Assembly: GCA_963716085.1 (NCBI GenBank)
Contig: OY970288.1
Coordinates: 5,270,001-5,334,000 of the forward strand
Reading direction: 5' to 3'
DNA length: 64,000 nucleotides
Origin: Persicitalea sp963716085
GTDB taxonomy: Bacteria > Bacteroidota > Bacteroidia > Cytophagales > Spirosomataceae
Below are positions 7,733-16,281 of this stretch, in pieces. Below the pieces are notes generated by a model. It saw only the letters and a program-made list of their open reading frames with translations, was not told the DNA's origin and did no database searches. Every line of letters starts with the position of its first letter. Within the stretch, counting starts at the first letter, position 1. Both the position numbers and the translations under genes were made by a program.

Positions 7733-8614
7733 TTAGGACAGTGCTTCCGCACCCCCTACGATTTCCAGAATTTCCTTGGTGATGGCGGCCTGTCGAGTTC
7801 GGTTGTAAACCAGTTTCAGGTCTTTCAGCAGTTCCTGCGCGTTGTCGGTGGCCTTGTCCATCGCGGTCATCCTGGCTCCGTGCTCCGAAGCGTTGGACTC
7901 CAGCACCGCACGGTACAATTGAATTTTTAGCGATTTCGGAATCAGCTCGTTGACGATCTGCTCCTCGCCCGGCTCAAAAGTATAGTTGACGTTGGGTCGT
8001 CCGCCCTGTCCATCGGCCGGGTCAGCCGCGATGGGGAGAAACTGCTCCGTACGGATGATCTGCGTCGCGACGTTTTTAAATTCATTGAAAATCAAATCGA
8101 CGCGATCGTACTTGCCCTCGGCGAACATGGCCATCACTGACTCGGCGGCTTCCTTCACGTTCACGAAGCTAAGCTGCGAAAAGATGCCCTGATAAGCCGT
8201 ATTGACTTTGAAGCCCCGGCGAGCCATGCCTTCGGCTCCTTTTTTACCAATCGCCAGCGCTTCCACCTTACCCCGTCGCGCCAGATCGGCGTAGTTGGCC
8301 TCGGTATGCGCCATTGCGGCCTTGATGACATTGTTGTTAAAAGCGCCACACAATCCCCGGTCGGAAGTGACCAGGATCAGCAGTACCTTTTCTACCGGAC
8401 GCGCCTGACCGTACGGACTATCGGAACCCGTCTCGCTACCGGACGACACCGTGGCCAGCATTTCGCCCAATTTCTGGGCGTAGGGCCGCATCCGAATAAT
8501 GTTGTCCTGCGCCCGCCGCAGCTTCGCCGCCGACACCATTTTCATGGCGCGCGTAATCTGCTGGGTCGAGCTTACCGATACGATTCGGCCGCGTACTTCT
8601 TTTAAATTTGCCAA
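7733..8614 (-). CDS. atpG: ATP synthase F1 subunit gamma
   Basis: A 293-residue gamma subunit, the rotating central stalk of F1 in the F-type ATP synthase. The N-terminal coiled-coil helix is recognisable (GRIVSVSSTQQITRAMKMVSA, allowing one break), as is the Rossmann-like middle with TSDRGLCGAFNNNVIK near residue 90. The C-terminal helix ARMTAMDKATDNAQ near 245 and the terminal ITKEILEIVGGAEAL are classic. The start is TTG 8614 (encoding MANLKEVRG); no ATG is available. It follows atpA in the same direction after 182 bases, with a heptamer array 6 bases upstream of its start codon. A strong terminator lies just past its stop. Confidence 0.96.
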   Translation of the reverse strand: MANLKEVRGRIVSVSSTQQITRAMKMVSAAKLRRAQDNIIRMRPYAQKLGEMLATVSSGSETGSDSPYGQARPVEKVLLILVTSDRGLCGAFNNNVIKAAMAHTEANYADLARRGKVEALAIGKKGAEGMARRGFKVNTAYQGIFSQLSFVNVKEAAESVMAMFAEGKYDRVDLIFNEFKNVATQIIRTEQFLPIAADPADGQGGRPNVNYTFEPGEEQIVNELIPKSLKIQLYRAVLESNASEHGARMTAMDKATDNAQELLKDLKLVYNRTRQAAITKEILEIVGGAEALS

Positions 8615-8620
8615 TTTTTA

Positions 8621-8795
8621 GTTGAAAGTTGAAGGTTGAAAGTTGAAAGTGCGTTCGTCAGCCAATCTAACTTTTCAAACATCAATGCTATGACCAAATA
8701 AGTTTAGAATTAAGCCTACAAATCAGAGTCAAACCAAAAAGCCGAAGCAGTGTCCGCTCAAAACTTTAAACTCATGAACATTAAACTTTAAACTC
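8621..8795. repeat. Facing heptamer arrays between atpA and atpG
   Basis: The left array is four perfect-phase 7-mers, GTTGAAA GTTGAAG at 8621-8634 and GTTGAAA twice at 8635-8648, six bases from the atpG start. The right array, 8761-8795, runs AAACTTT AAACTCA TGAACA and then TAAACTTT AAACTC, ending one base before the atpA stop codon. Reverse-complemented, the left array reads AACTTTC-like and partly matches the AACTTTA-like right array. A 20-base sequence at 8739-8758 matches 7681-7700 at 19 positions. Confidence 0.75.
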
Positions 8796-8796
8796 G

Positions 8797-10374
8797 TCAC
8801 ACGTACTTCGCCGCCACTTCCTTCGCCACCTTCTCCAACACCCCCGTGAGCGTGTCGTCGAATTTGCCAGCGCGGAAAGCGCTCATGGTGTCGGCGTACT
8901 GTCCCGAGAGTACCGTGAGGTAGTCTTCCTGGAATTCCTTCACGCGATCGACGGGTACTTTGTCGATGAGGCCCTTAGTGGAAGCGTAGATGATCGCCAC
9001 CTGCTGCTCCACGGGAACGGGGCTGTATTGCGGCTGCTTGAGAACTTCCTGGTTGCGTTGCCCGCGGTCGATGGCCAACTGCGTGGCAGCATCGAGGTCA
9101 GAGCCGAACTTAGCGAAGGCTTCCAGCTCGCGGAACTGCGCCTGGTCGAGTTTCAGCGTACCGGCCACCTTTTTCATGGACTTGATCTGGGCGTTGCCTC
9201 CTACCCGCGACACCGAGATACCCACGTTGATGGCGGGCCGAATACCGGAGTTGAACAGGTTCGTTTCCAGGAATATTTGTCCATCGGTGATCGAAATTAC
9301 ATTGGTAGGGATATAGGCCGAAACGTCACCCGCCTGGGTTTCGATGATCGGCAGGGCCGTCAGCGAACCACCACCTTTCACTTTATCTTTCAGCGAAGGG
9401 GGCAGGTCATTCATGTTTTTAGCGATGGAATCGTCGTTCACGATCTTGGCAGCCCGCTCTAGCAGACGGCTGTGCAGGTAAAATACGTCGCCGGGATACG
9501 CCTCGCGTCCGGGTGGGCGACGCAACAGCAGCGACACCTCGCGGTACGAAACGGCTTGCTTGGAAAGGTCGTCATAGACTACCAGCGCGGGGCGTCCCGT
9601 ATCGCGGAAGTACTCGCCGATGGCCGCTCCCGTGAAGGGCGCAAAAAACTGCATGGGCGTAGGATCGGCAGCACCAGCGGCCACGATGACCGTGTAGTCC
9701 ATCGCGCCGTAGCGACGCAGCGTGGCCTCGATCTGCTTGATAGTAGAAGCCTTCTGGCCGCAGGCAACATATATACAATAAACCGGCTCGCCCTTATCGT
9801 AAAATTCTTTCTGGTTGATGATGGCATCGATGCAAACCGCCGTCTTGCCCGTTTGTCGGTCGCCGATGACCAACTCACGCTGACCGCGACCGATGGGAAT
9901 CATGGCGTCGATGGCCTTGATCCCGGTTTGAAGAGGCTCTGTAACGGGCTGGCGGAAGATTACGCCGGGGGCTTTACGCTCCAGCGGCATCTCGAAAAGC
10001 TCACCCTGGATGGGGCCGAGGCCGTCGATGGGTTCGGCCAGGGTATTGACCACGCGACCCGTGATACCTTCACCTACTTGAATGGAGGCGATTTCGTTGG
10101 TACGCTTGACGGTGTCGCCTTCCTTGATCTCGCTGGATTCGCCCAGCAGTACCGCGCCGACATTGTCTTCTTCCAGATTCAGCACGAGGGCTTTCAGGCC
10201 ATTTGCGAACACCAGCAGTTCGCCGGCTTGTACTTTGGAAAGGCCGTAGATACGCGCCACGCCGTCACCGACTTGCAGCACCGTACCGACTTCTTCGAGT
10301 TCCGCTTCCGATTTCGAACCCGCGAGTTGCTCGCGTAGAATGGCTGAAACTTCGTCCGGTCTTACAGATACCAT
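8797..10374 (-). CDS. atpA: ATP synthase F1 subunit alpha
   Basis: A 525-residue alpha subunit of F-type ATP synthase, the non-catalytic nucleotide-binding subunit of the F1 head. Visible landmarks are the beta-barrel N-terminus (residues 25-95), the Walker A loop GDRQTGKTAV near residue 172, ALVVYDDLSKQAVSYRE near 265, PGREAYPGDVFYLHSRLLER near 288, and the alpha signature SVSRVGGNAQIKSMK near 375. Length is normal. Unusually, no atpH/atpF/atpE/atpB genes precede it: the next gene upstream is a divergent FKBP gene. The F1Fo genes must therefore be split in this genome. CAAAAATA at 10433-10440 is a good minus-strand -7 motif. Confidence 0.97.
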   Translation of the reverse strand: MVSVRPDEVSAILREQLAGSKSEAELEEVGTVLQVGDGVARIYGLSKVQAGELLVFANGLKALVLNLEEDNVGAVLLGESSEIKEGDTVKRTNEIASIQVGEGITGRVVNTLAEPIDGLGPIQGELFEMPLERKAPGVIFRQPVTEPLQTGIKAIDAMIPIGRGQRELVIGDRQTGKTAVCIDAIINQKEFYDKGEPVYCIYVACGQKASTIKQIEATLRRYGAMDYTVIVAAGAADPTPMQFFAPFTGAAIGEYFRDTGRPALVVYDDLSKQAVSYREVSLLLRRPPGREAYPGDVFYLHSRLLERAAKIVNDDSIAKNMNDLPPSLKDKVKGGGSLTALPIIETQAGDVSAYIPTNVISITDGQIFLETNLFNSGIRPAINVGISVSRVGGNAQIKSMKKVAGTLKLDQAQFRELEAFAKFGSDLDAATQLAIDRGQRNQEVLKQPQYSPVPVEQQVAIIYASTKGLIDKVPVDRVKEFQEDYLTVLSGQYADTMSAFRAGKFDDTLTGVLEKVAKEVAAKYV

Positions 10375-10432
10375 ATAATGTATATTTTACTAAATTAGGG
10401 AGTTGGGGTTATCGCTCTTTCAAAAACAGCCG

Positions 10433-10440
10433 CAAAAATA
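10433..10440 (-). promoter_or_regulatory. Putative -7 element for atpA-atpG
   Basis: On the minus strand the sequence reads TATTTTTG, matching the Bacteroidota -7 consensus TAnnTTTG, 59 bases upstream of the atpA start. No TTG at the ideal distance is obvious, so only the -7 half is supported. The rest of the 293-base gap to the divergent FKBP gene shows no gene. Confidence 0.4.
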
Positions 10441-10667
10441 CGGTTTTTTTTAACAAATTTTTGATTTGCCCAAAAAACTCCTCATCAGGGATTATACTAT
10501 TCCAAGTCCGGGCCTGGCGCAGTCACCGACCCGTAAGAACATTACTGATAGTCCACCGATTACGGTTTCCAAACTTTTTCCCGGCCGGATTGTGTTTATT
10601 GGTCGAATGCTTTCGTTTCTTTACCGTCTTTTCAAAATAATACACTTACCAGTTTCTTTAAAACCGA

Positions 10668-11390
10668 ATGTACCGCAACCTGAAATCACTGGCAACGCTT
10701 ATAATTTGTGCCGCTTTCGCATCCACCCAAGTTTTTGCCCAAACGCCCAAAACCGTTAAGAAAGACGCCGCTACGGTGGCTCCCGCAGCGAAAACGCTCA
10801 AAACTGCGCTCGATTCAGTAGCTTACGCCATTGGAATGAGTGTGGGCGGTTCCCTGAAAGCGCAGGGGCTGTCGGATGTCAACACCAGCTTGTTGATGAA
10901 AGCCATAAACGAGACCTTGAAAGATCAGCCCACGGAGATGAGTCCCGAGGCGGGCAATCAGTATATCGGCGAATATCTTCAAAAACAAGCCGCCGCTAAG
11001 AGCAATGCCAACCTGGCGGCTGGCAGAAAGTTTTTGGAAGAAAACAAGAAACGGCCTAATGTAAAGACGACCGAAAGTGGCCTGCAGTATGAAGTAATAA
11101 AGCTGGGCGAAGGTCCCAAACCCGCCGACACCTCTACCGTGAAAGTGCATTACCACGGCACCCTGACCGATGGAACAGTGTTTGACAGCTCCGTCGAGCG
11201 CGGCGAGCCCGCGGAGTTCCCTGTGGGCGGCGTGATCAGAGGCTGGACCGAAGCGCTGAAGCTGATGCCCGTCGGCTCTAAGTTTCGCCTGTTCATTCCC
11301 GCGGACCTCGCTTATGGCGAACGCGCCAAAGCCCCCATCGGGCCAAACGCAACACTGATCTTCGATGTGGAATTATTAGAAATCATTTAA
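10668..11390 (+). CDS. FKBP-type peptidyl-prolyl cis-trans isomerase, exported
   Basis: A 240-residue prolyl isomerase and chaperone of the FkpA/MIP type. Residues 1-25 are a signal peptide ending FAQ. Residues 40-120 match the alpha-helical FKBP N-terminal dimerisation region (SVAYAIGMSVGGSLKAQG). The FKBP catalytic domain occupies residues 130-240, with VKVHYHGTLTDGTVFDSS, GWTEALKLMPVGSKFRLFIP and the C-terminal LIFDVELLEI. It should work in the periplasm on folding of exported proteins. It lies 11 bases before a C-terminal processing protease on the same strand, so the two form an envelope protein quality-control pair and are probably co-transcribed. Confidence 0.93.
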   Translation: MYRNLKSLATLIICAAFASTQVFAQTPKTVKKDAATVAPAAKTLKTALDSVAYAIGMSVGGSLKAQGLSDVNTSLLMKAINETLKDQPTEMSPEAGNQYIGEYLQKQAAAKSNANLAAGRKFLEENKKRPNVKTTESGLQYEVIKLGEGPKPADTSTVKVHYHGTLTDGTVFDSSVERGEPAEFPVGGVIRGWTEALKLMPVGSKFRLFIPADLAYGERAKAPIGPNATLIFDVELLEII

Positions 11391-11401
11391 CTGAAACCCG
11401 A

Positions 11402-13519
11402 ATGAGAAAGTACCTGATTACCCTGATCCCCATCGTGCTTTTGGGATGGCAAAGCGGGCCGCAAGCCCAAAGCACTCTTCCCGACGGCATCGCGCTCGAA
11501 GAAGGATCGCTCTCAGAAGATTTAAAACCCAGCCCGGCGCAACTCCGGGCCGAAGGTCTGGCGCTTCGGATTCTTTCGAACTACCATTACCGCAAAACTG
11601 ATCTGAACGATTCGCTTTCGGCGGAAATCTATAAGAAGTACCTCGACGACATCGACCACAGCAAGCTGTATTTCCTGGCCTCGGACGTGGCGAAATTCGA
11701 TAAGCACAAGTACTCCTTCGATGATTTTTTGAAAAATGACGAACTGGAAGTCCCCTTCGAGATTTACAACACCTTCCGCAAGCGGTACCAGGAACGCAGC
11801 GAGTACATCCAGAAACTGCTGGAGCAGCCCGAACCTTTCGATTATACGAAGGAGGAAAGCCTGAGTACCGACCGCGACAAGATGACCTGGGCCAAAAGTA
11901 CCGATGAACTCGATGATACCTGGCGCAAGTACATTAAAAGCGAAGCCCTCGACCTCAAATTGGCGGGCAAGGCCGACACGGCTACTGTAAGCACTCTTTC
12001 CAAGCGTTACAAAACCCGTAACCGTGCCCTGGAGCGCATTCGCTCCGAGCAGGTGTTCCAGATGTACATGAATGCCTACGCCGAGTCGCTCGACCCGCAC
12101 ACCAGCTACCTCGGTCCGGTGTCGGCCGACCGCTTCAAGCAGGACATGAGTCAGTCGCTGGAAGGCATCGGGGCTATGCTGCGCGAGGAAGAGAGCTATA
12201 TCAAGATCGTGGACGTACTGCCCGGTGGTCCGGCTTTCCGGGGGAAGCAACTGAAAAAGGAAGACCGCATTATGGGCGTAGCCCAAGGCGACGATAGCGA
12301 GTTCGTGGACATCGTGGGCTGGTTTGTGGACGATGCCGTGAAGCTCATCAAAGGCCCCAAGGGTACGATCGTCCGCTTGCAGGTACTGGCTGCCGACGCC
12401 TTGCCCAACACACCGCCCAGCGAGATCCGCATCGTGCGCGAGAAAATTAAACTGGAAGAGCAGCGCGCCAAGAGCGAAATCGTGACGGTGGATCACGGTG
12501 GCAAGCCGATGAAAATCGGGGTGATCGACATTCCGCTATTCTACCGCGACTTCGAGGGTGCTCAGAAAAAAGAAAAGGAGTTTTCCAGTACGACCCGTGA
12601 CACCCAAAAGCTAATGGACGAACTCCGTAAGGAAGGAGTGGAAGGCATCGTGATCGACCTGCGCAACAACGGCGGCGGCTCGCTGACCGAGGCCATTTCG
12701 CTCACCGGCCTTTTCATCAACAAAGGTCCGGTCGTGCAGGTGAAGGAGTCGCAGGGAGAGGTGGAAGTGCAAGCCGACACCGATCCGATGGTGGCTTACG
12801 ATGGTCCGCTGGCCGTGATGGTGAACCGCTTCAGCGCCTCGGCGTCGGAGATTTTTGCGGCGGCCATTCAGGACTACAAGCGCGGTCTCATCGTGGGTGA
12901 GCAAACTTACGGCAAAGGCACCGTGCAAACCCTGATCGAGCTGAACCGTTGGGCACCGAAGGAAAAAGACGACCTGGGCGAAGTAAAAATGACGGTGGCT
13001 AAGTTCTACCGCATCAACGGCAGCAGCACCCAGCTTCGCGGCGTGATGCCTGATCTGGAATTGCCCACTCCTTACAAAGCCAACGAGTACGGCGAGGCTT
13101 CTCAGCCCAGTGCCCTGCCCTGGGATCAGATTCCCTCCTCGCGCTACGAGCTGACTAACAACATTAGCGACCAGATCGTAAATCAACTGCGCGACAAGTA
13201 CAATGGTCGCCTGAAATCTGACGAAGAACTGAAGAAGCTGGTTTCTGACCTGGCCGATTTTAAGAAAGCCCGTGAGGACAAAACGGTGTCGCTGCAAATC
13301 GACAAGCGCCGCAAGGAACGCGCCGAAGCCGAGAAAAAACGCTCTGCGCTAAAAGAGCTGGACGACGAAACCGACGGCGGTGAAGAATCCGAACCAACCG
13401 AGACTACGCCCGCCAAGAAGAAAAAGGACATCTACCTCACCGAAACCAGCCGTATTCTGGCCGATCTGGTGACGATCAGCAATGAACCTAGCCTGGCCGG
13501 AAACAAGAAAAAGCGTTAA
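11402..13519 (+). CDS. C-terminal processing (tail-specific) protease, S41 family
   Basis: A 705-residue Prc/Tsp-type serine protease that degrades or trims proteins from the C-terminus in the periplasm. A signal peptide covers residues 1-23. The N-terminal Tsp domain (about 30-230) contains ILSNYHYRKTDLNDSLS and AYAESLDPHTSYLGP. A PDZ domain is near residues 240-330. The S41 core carries FSASASEIFA with the expected nucleophile Ser480 and GEQTYGKGTVQ with Lys505, the 25-residue spacing known from E. coli Tsp. The C-terminal DUF3340-like region (about 600-705) is charged and coiled-coil-like, ending KKKR. It follows the FKBP gene closely and ends before a strong terminator. Confidence 0.94.
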   Translation: MRKYLITLIPIVLLGWQSGPQAQSTLPDGIALEEGSLSEDLKPSPAQLRAEGLALRILSNYHYRKTDLNDSLSAEIYKKYLDDIDHSKLYFLASDVAKFDKHKYSFDDFLKNDELEVPFEIYNTFRKRYQERSEYIQKLLEQPEPFDYTKEESLSTDRDKMTWAKSTDELDDTWRKYIKSEALDLKLAGKADTATVSTLSKRYKTRNRALERIRSEQVFQMYMNAYAESLDPHTSYLGPVSADRFKQDMSQSLEGIGAMLREEESYIKIVDVLPGGPAFRGKQLKKEDRIMGVAQGDDSEFVDIVGWFVDDAVKLIKGPKGTIVRLQVLAADALPNTPPSEIRIVREKIKLEEQRAKSEIVTVDHGGKPMKIGVIDIPLFYRDFEGAQKKEKEFSSTTRDTQKLMDELRKEGVEGIVIDLRNNGGGSLTEAISLTGLFINKGPVVQVKESQGEVEVQADTDPMVAYDGPLAVMVNRFSASASEIFAAAIQDYKRGLIVGEQTYGKGTVQTLIELNRWAPKEKDDLGEVKMTVAKFYRINGSSTQLRGVMPDLELPTPYKANEYGEASQPSALPWDQIPSSRYELTNNISDQIVNQLRDKYNGRLKSDEELKKLVSDLADFKKAREDKTVSLQIDKRRKERAEAEKKRSALKELDDETDGGEESEPTETTPAKKKKDIYLTETSRILADLVTISNEPSLAGNKKKR

Positions 13520-13584
13520 TATGGTTGTGGTACGGCCGGGCAGCCGTTGCTGCGGTTCGCCCGTCCTCACGCAAACGAAAGAAA

Positions 13585-13616
13585 AGGCGGTCGCTAACAA
13601 AAGCGACCGCCTTTTT
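13585..13616 (+). terminator. Rho-independent terminator after the S41 protease
   Basis: An 11-base perfect stem, AGGCGGTCGCT at 13585-13595 with AGCGACCGCCT at 13602-13612, has a six-base loop and is followed by TTTT. It is 65 bases past the protease stop and closes the FKBP-protease operon. Confidence 0.88.
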
Positions 13617-13643
13617 AACGCCCGATTTTCGTAAAATCTCGCC

Positions 13644-14399
13644 ATGCCAGAGCCAAATCTCACCCTAAAACAAATCCTCCGCGATTTCTGGCGATTCCTG
13701 TTAAAACCAACCCACGAAGACCAAACCCACGGTTTCTCCCTCCGCCTTGTGCTTCAACTTTTTCTGGCGCTCTTCGTTATCCGCTCGATCAGCATCATTC
13801 TGGAATTGAACGCCTTCAAACCGCTCGTCCTGCACTTCACGGGCGAGGTACTGCAAAAGCAGGAACAGACAGGCGAGACACTGGTTAGCTTCATGATCGG
13901 TTCCTTGATTTCGGCCCCAATATTTGAGGAACTGGCCTACCGTTGGGGATTGCGGTTCAGTCCGTTGCGGGTGGCGGTCTCGCTGGGACTCCTCGCTTTC
14001 TACTGGCTGCCCTATGGCGGCTCCTACTCCACGGACATTCTCGAAGTACTCGACGAACCGGGCTTTTACCTCATGGTCGGCATGGCTTTGGTCGTCGGCG
14101 CGACCGTTTACGCCCTGCTCAGAATTTCCTTTTTTGCACAAACCCTCCGGCGCTGGTGGGGGCGAAACTTTGGCTGGGTGTTTTACGCGTCCTCCCTGTT
14201 GTTCGGACTGATGCACGTCTTCAACGTCCGCGAAGTGACCGCCACGGTTGTGAGTCTGGCCTTCTTCATCACCTTCCAGCAAATCACGATGGGACTATTC
14301 AACGGCTACGTCCGAATTCGGTACGGCTTTGGGCAGGCGGTGGTCCAGCACTCGCTTTTCAATCTGGTGTTTGTGCTAATTCATGCAGGGGAGTATTGA
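13644..14399 (+). CDS. CPBP family intramembrane metalloprotease
   Basis: A 251-residue multi-pass membrane protein of the CPBP/CAAX protease (Abi) family. Hydrophobic helices lie near residues 33-55, 75-92, 108-125, 140-165, 175-190 and 200-220. The three family motifs are present: EELAYR with Glu95, Glu96 and Arg100; FGLMHVFN with the His near residue 190; and QHSLFN near 234. These residues form the expected intramembrane metal site. Bacterial members handle peptide or bacteriocin processing or immunity, but the substrate here is unknown. It starts 27 bases after the upstream terminator and is convergent with the aminotransferase gene 14 bases downstream. Confidence 0.83.
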   Translation: MPEPNLTLKQILRDFWRFLLKPTHEDQTHGFSLRLVLQLFLALFVIRSISIILELNAFKPLVLHFTGEVLQKQEQTGETLVSFMIGSLISAPIFEELAYRWGLRFSPLRVAVSLGLLAFYWLPYGGSYSTDILEVLDEPGFYLMVGMALVVGATVYALLRISFFAQTLRRWWGRNFGWVFYASSLLFGLMHVFNVREVTATVVSLAFFITFQQITMGLFNGYVRIRYGFGQAVVQHSLFNLVFVLIHAGEY

Positions 14400-14413
14400 C
14401 TATTTGAGAAAGC

Positions 14414-15244
14414 TCATTTTCCCCACCCTTCCACGACCTTCAAAAATAACTCTCGCAAAAACACCGTCCGTTCACCCGGCTTTCCGTTGGCGATGACGTG
14501 TTCACCGACTTGCACGATGGGCATTGCCCACTTGGTGGTACTGGTGGTAAAGCACTCGTCGGCGTGGACGAATTCGTCGAACAGCACGGGCCGTACCTGC
14601 ACGTCGAAATGCGGGGCGGCCAGCTCTAAAAAAACGCGGCGGGTGATGCCGTTCAGCACGTGGCGGTCGGGCGTGATGAGGACGTCGCCTTTGAAGTGAA
14701 AGACGTTGCTGCGGGTGAGTTCGCTGATTTTACTGTCTTTATGGAACAGCAAGTCCTGTGCGCTTTGCTGCTTCATTTCGTCGGCCATCAAAATCATGTG
14801 CAGGTAATTGGTCGTCTTGATTTCGGGCAAATCGCGGACGTAGTCGTAGGGCAACACCTTGATACCCTCCTGCATCGCGGTGGGGTTTTCTTTAGGCAGC
14901 GGCTCGCAGCGGATCAGGAAATTGGGCCGCGTCACCGTCACGCTGTCGGCGGCGTAGCCACCCGTCAGCACGAAGCGGAAGGCCACCTCGGCTTCGCCCG
15001 AACGCTTGTAAAGGTCGGTCAGGATGTCAGCGGTTTCTTGCTGCGTCAAAGGCGGGGCCATGCGCAGCGACCGGGCCGAATTCGCGAACCGCGTCCAGTA
15101 ATCGTCCCAGCGGAAAGGGACGCCATTGTAAGTGCGAAAATAATCGAACATCCCGTAGCCGCGCAGCAGACTGAGGTCATTGGTTTTGAGCAGGTCGGCG
15201 TCGTTGGGCAGAATTTGGCCGTTGAAGTACTGGGCGTAGGGCAT
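14414..15244 (-). CDS. class IV aminotransferase (aminodeoxychorismate lyase / branched-chain aminotransferase-like)
   Basis: A 276-residue PLP enzyme of fold type IV. The opening YAQYFNGQILPND and LLRGYGMFDYFRTYNGVPF near residue 28 are typical. The PLP lysine is expected in EIKTTNYLHMILMADEMK near residue 140, and SEITRSNVF-like spacing appears as ISELTRSNVFHF near 172. The C-terminal cofactor-binding loop is TSTTKWAMPIVQVG near 235. Length is close to 4-amino-4-deoxychorismate lyase (PabC) and shorter than IlvE, but the sequence alone does not settle the substrate. A monocistronic minus-strand unit is likely, since the gene behind it (the binding protein at 15310) belongs to the sugar ABC set. 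Confidence 0.8.
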   Translation of the reverse strand: MPYAQYFNGQILPNDADLLKTNDLSLLRGYGMFDYFRTYNGVPFRWDDYWTRFANSARSLRMAPPLTQQETADILTDLYKRSGEAEVAFRFVLTGGYAADSVTVTRPNFLIRCEPLPKENPTAMQEGIKVLPYDYVRDLPEIKTTNYLHMILMADEMKQQSAQDLLFHKDSKISELTRSNVFHFKGDVLITPDRHVLNGITRRVFLELAAPHFDVQVRPVLFDEFVHADECFTTSTTKWAMPIVQVGEHVIANGKPGERTVFLRELFLKVVEGWGK

Positions 15245-15309
15245 GAGTGAAGTTGATTTGGGACGGGTGCTTCACAAAATTGGCAAGAAAATTTGACAAT
15301 GAAAGTCCT

Positions 15310-16233
15310 TCATTTCTTGAATTCCGCCACATTTTCCCGCGTCACCAACTGGAATGGAATCAGTACCTCCTTTTCGTAGGGCTGCTTACCGATGATTTTC
15401 AGGGCTGTTTCGATGGCCTGCGCGCCCTGTTGAGTGGCATTTTGGAATACCGTTGCGTCGAGCGTTCCTTTTTCCACCGCGCGCAGCGCGTCGGGGATGG
15501 CGTCGATGCTCACGACGACGACTTTATCCTTCATTCCGGCGGCTTCCAGGGCCTTGACGGCCCCCATGCCCATCTCGTCGTTTTGGGCAAAGACCGCATT
15601 CACTTTATTTCCGAAGGACTGAATCCAGTTTTCCATCAACGACATCGACTTGGCGCGATCCCACTCGCCCGTTTGGTGGGCCAGCAGTTTCAGGCCGGGG
15701 TATTTTTTCAAGATTTCGCGCGCGCCCTGCTCACGCTGTATCTGCGCGGCCTGCCCCATGTAGCCATGAATCATGATTACATTTCCCTGACCGTTCAGCC
15801 GCTTGGCCAGGTACTCCATCGCGATGCGGCCGGACTCCACATCGTCGGAACCGACAAAAGCCGTGGGCTTGGTAGCCGTGGCGGAGTTGACGTTGATGAT
15901 CGGAATTCCCGCCGCCAGCGCCTTGGTCACGGCGGGAGAACTGGCCTCCACCTCGCAGGGGTTCATGACGATGGCGTCCACACCCTGCGCGATAAAGCTC
16001 TCGATCTGCTCGATCTGCTTCAAGGCCGACCGCTCGGCGTCCACCACGATGAGTTCCGCCCCGACGGCCTCGGCTTTTTTCTCGATCTCGTCGCTGACTT
16101 TGACGATGAACTCGTTCTGCATACTCAGCATCGATACGCCAATGAGCGGCTTGTCGCCTTGTGCGTCGTCGTTGGCTTGGTTGCAGCCAGTCAGGGCGAT
16201 TGTCAGGGCAAGAAAAAGGTAGAAACGTTTCAT
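15310..16233 (-). CDS. sugar ABC transporter substrate-binding lipoprotein (RbsB-like)
   Basis: A 307-residue periplasmic binding protein of the ribose/galactose type (Peripla_BP_4 fold). ATG 16233 gives a lipoprotein signal, LALTIALTGC, so the protein is probably lipid-anchored. The first lobe starts LIGVSMLSMQNEFIVKVSDE, followed by GAELIVVDAE and GVDAIVMNPCEVEA. Hinge-region landmarks are GAREILKKYPGLKLLAHQTG near 190 and NAVFAQNDEMGMGAVKALEAAG near 225, where Asn and Asp usually contact the sugar. It is the last gene of a minus-strand ATPase-permease-binding protein set. A different monosaccharide or inositol is equally possible. Confidence 0.88.
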   Translation of the reverse strand: MKRFYLFLALTIALTGCNQANDDAQGDKPLIGVSMLSMQNEFIVKVSDEIEKKAEAVGAELIVVDAERSALKQIEQIESFIAQGVDAIVMNPCEVEASSPAVTKALAAGIPIINVNSATATKPTAFVGSDDVESGRIAMEYLAKRLNGQGNVIMIHGYMGQAAQIQREQGAREILKKYPGLKLLAHQTGEWDRAKSMSLMENWIQSFGNKVNAVFAQNDEMGMGAVKALEAAGMKDKVVVVSIDAIPDALRAVEKGTLDATVFQNATQQGAQAIETALKIIGKQPYEKEVLIPFQLVTRENVAEFKK

Positions 16234-16281
16234 GCGTTCGAGGGGAAGGTATTCTGGGTAAAGGAGGGAGAGGGACAAGAT

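Noticed and set aside
9472..10338. A 288-codon plus-strand frame opposite atpA
   Set aside because: It is the mirror of the atpA coding strand, with composition set by the real gene, and has no family resemblance.
10466..10759. A plus-strand frame of 97 codons before the FKBP gene
   Set aside because: It runs out of frame through the start of the FKBP gene and shows no protein-like features.
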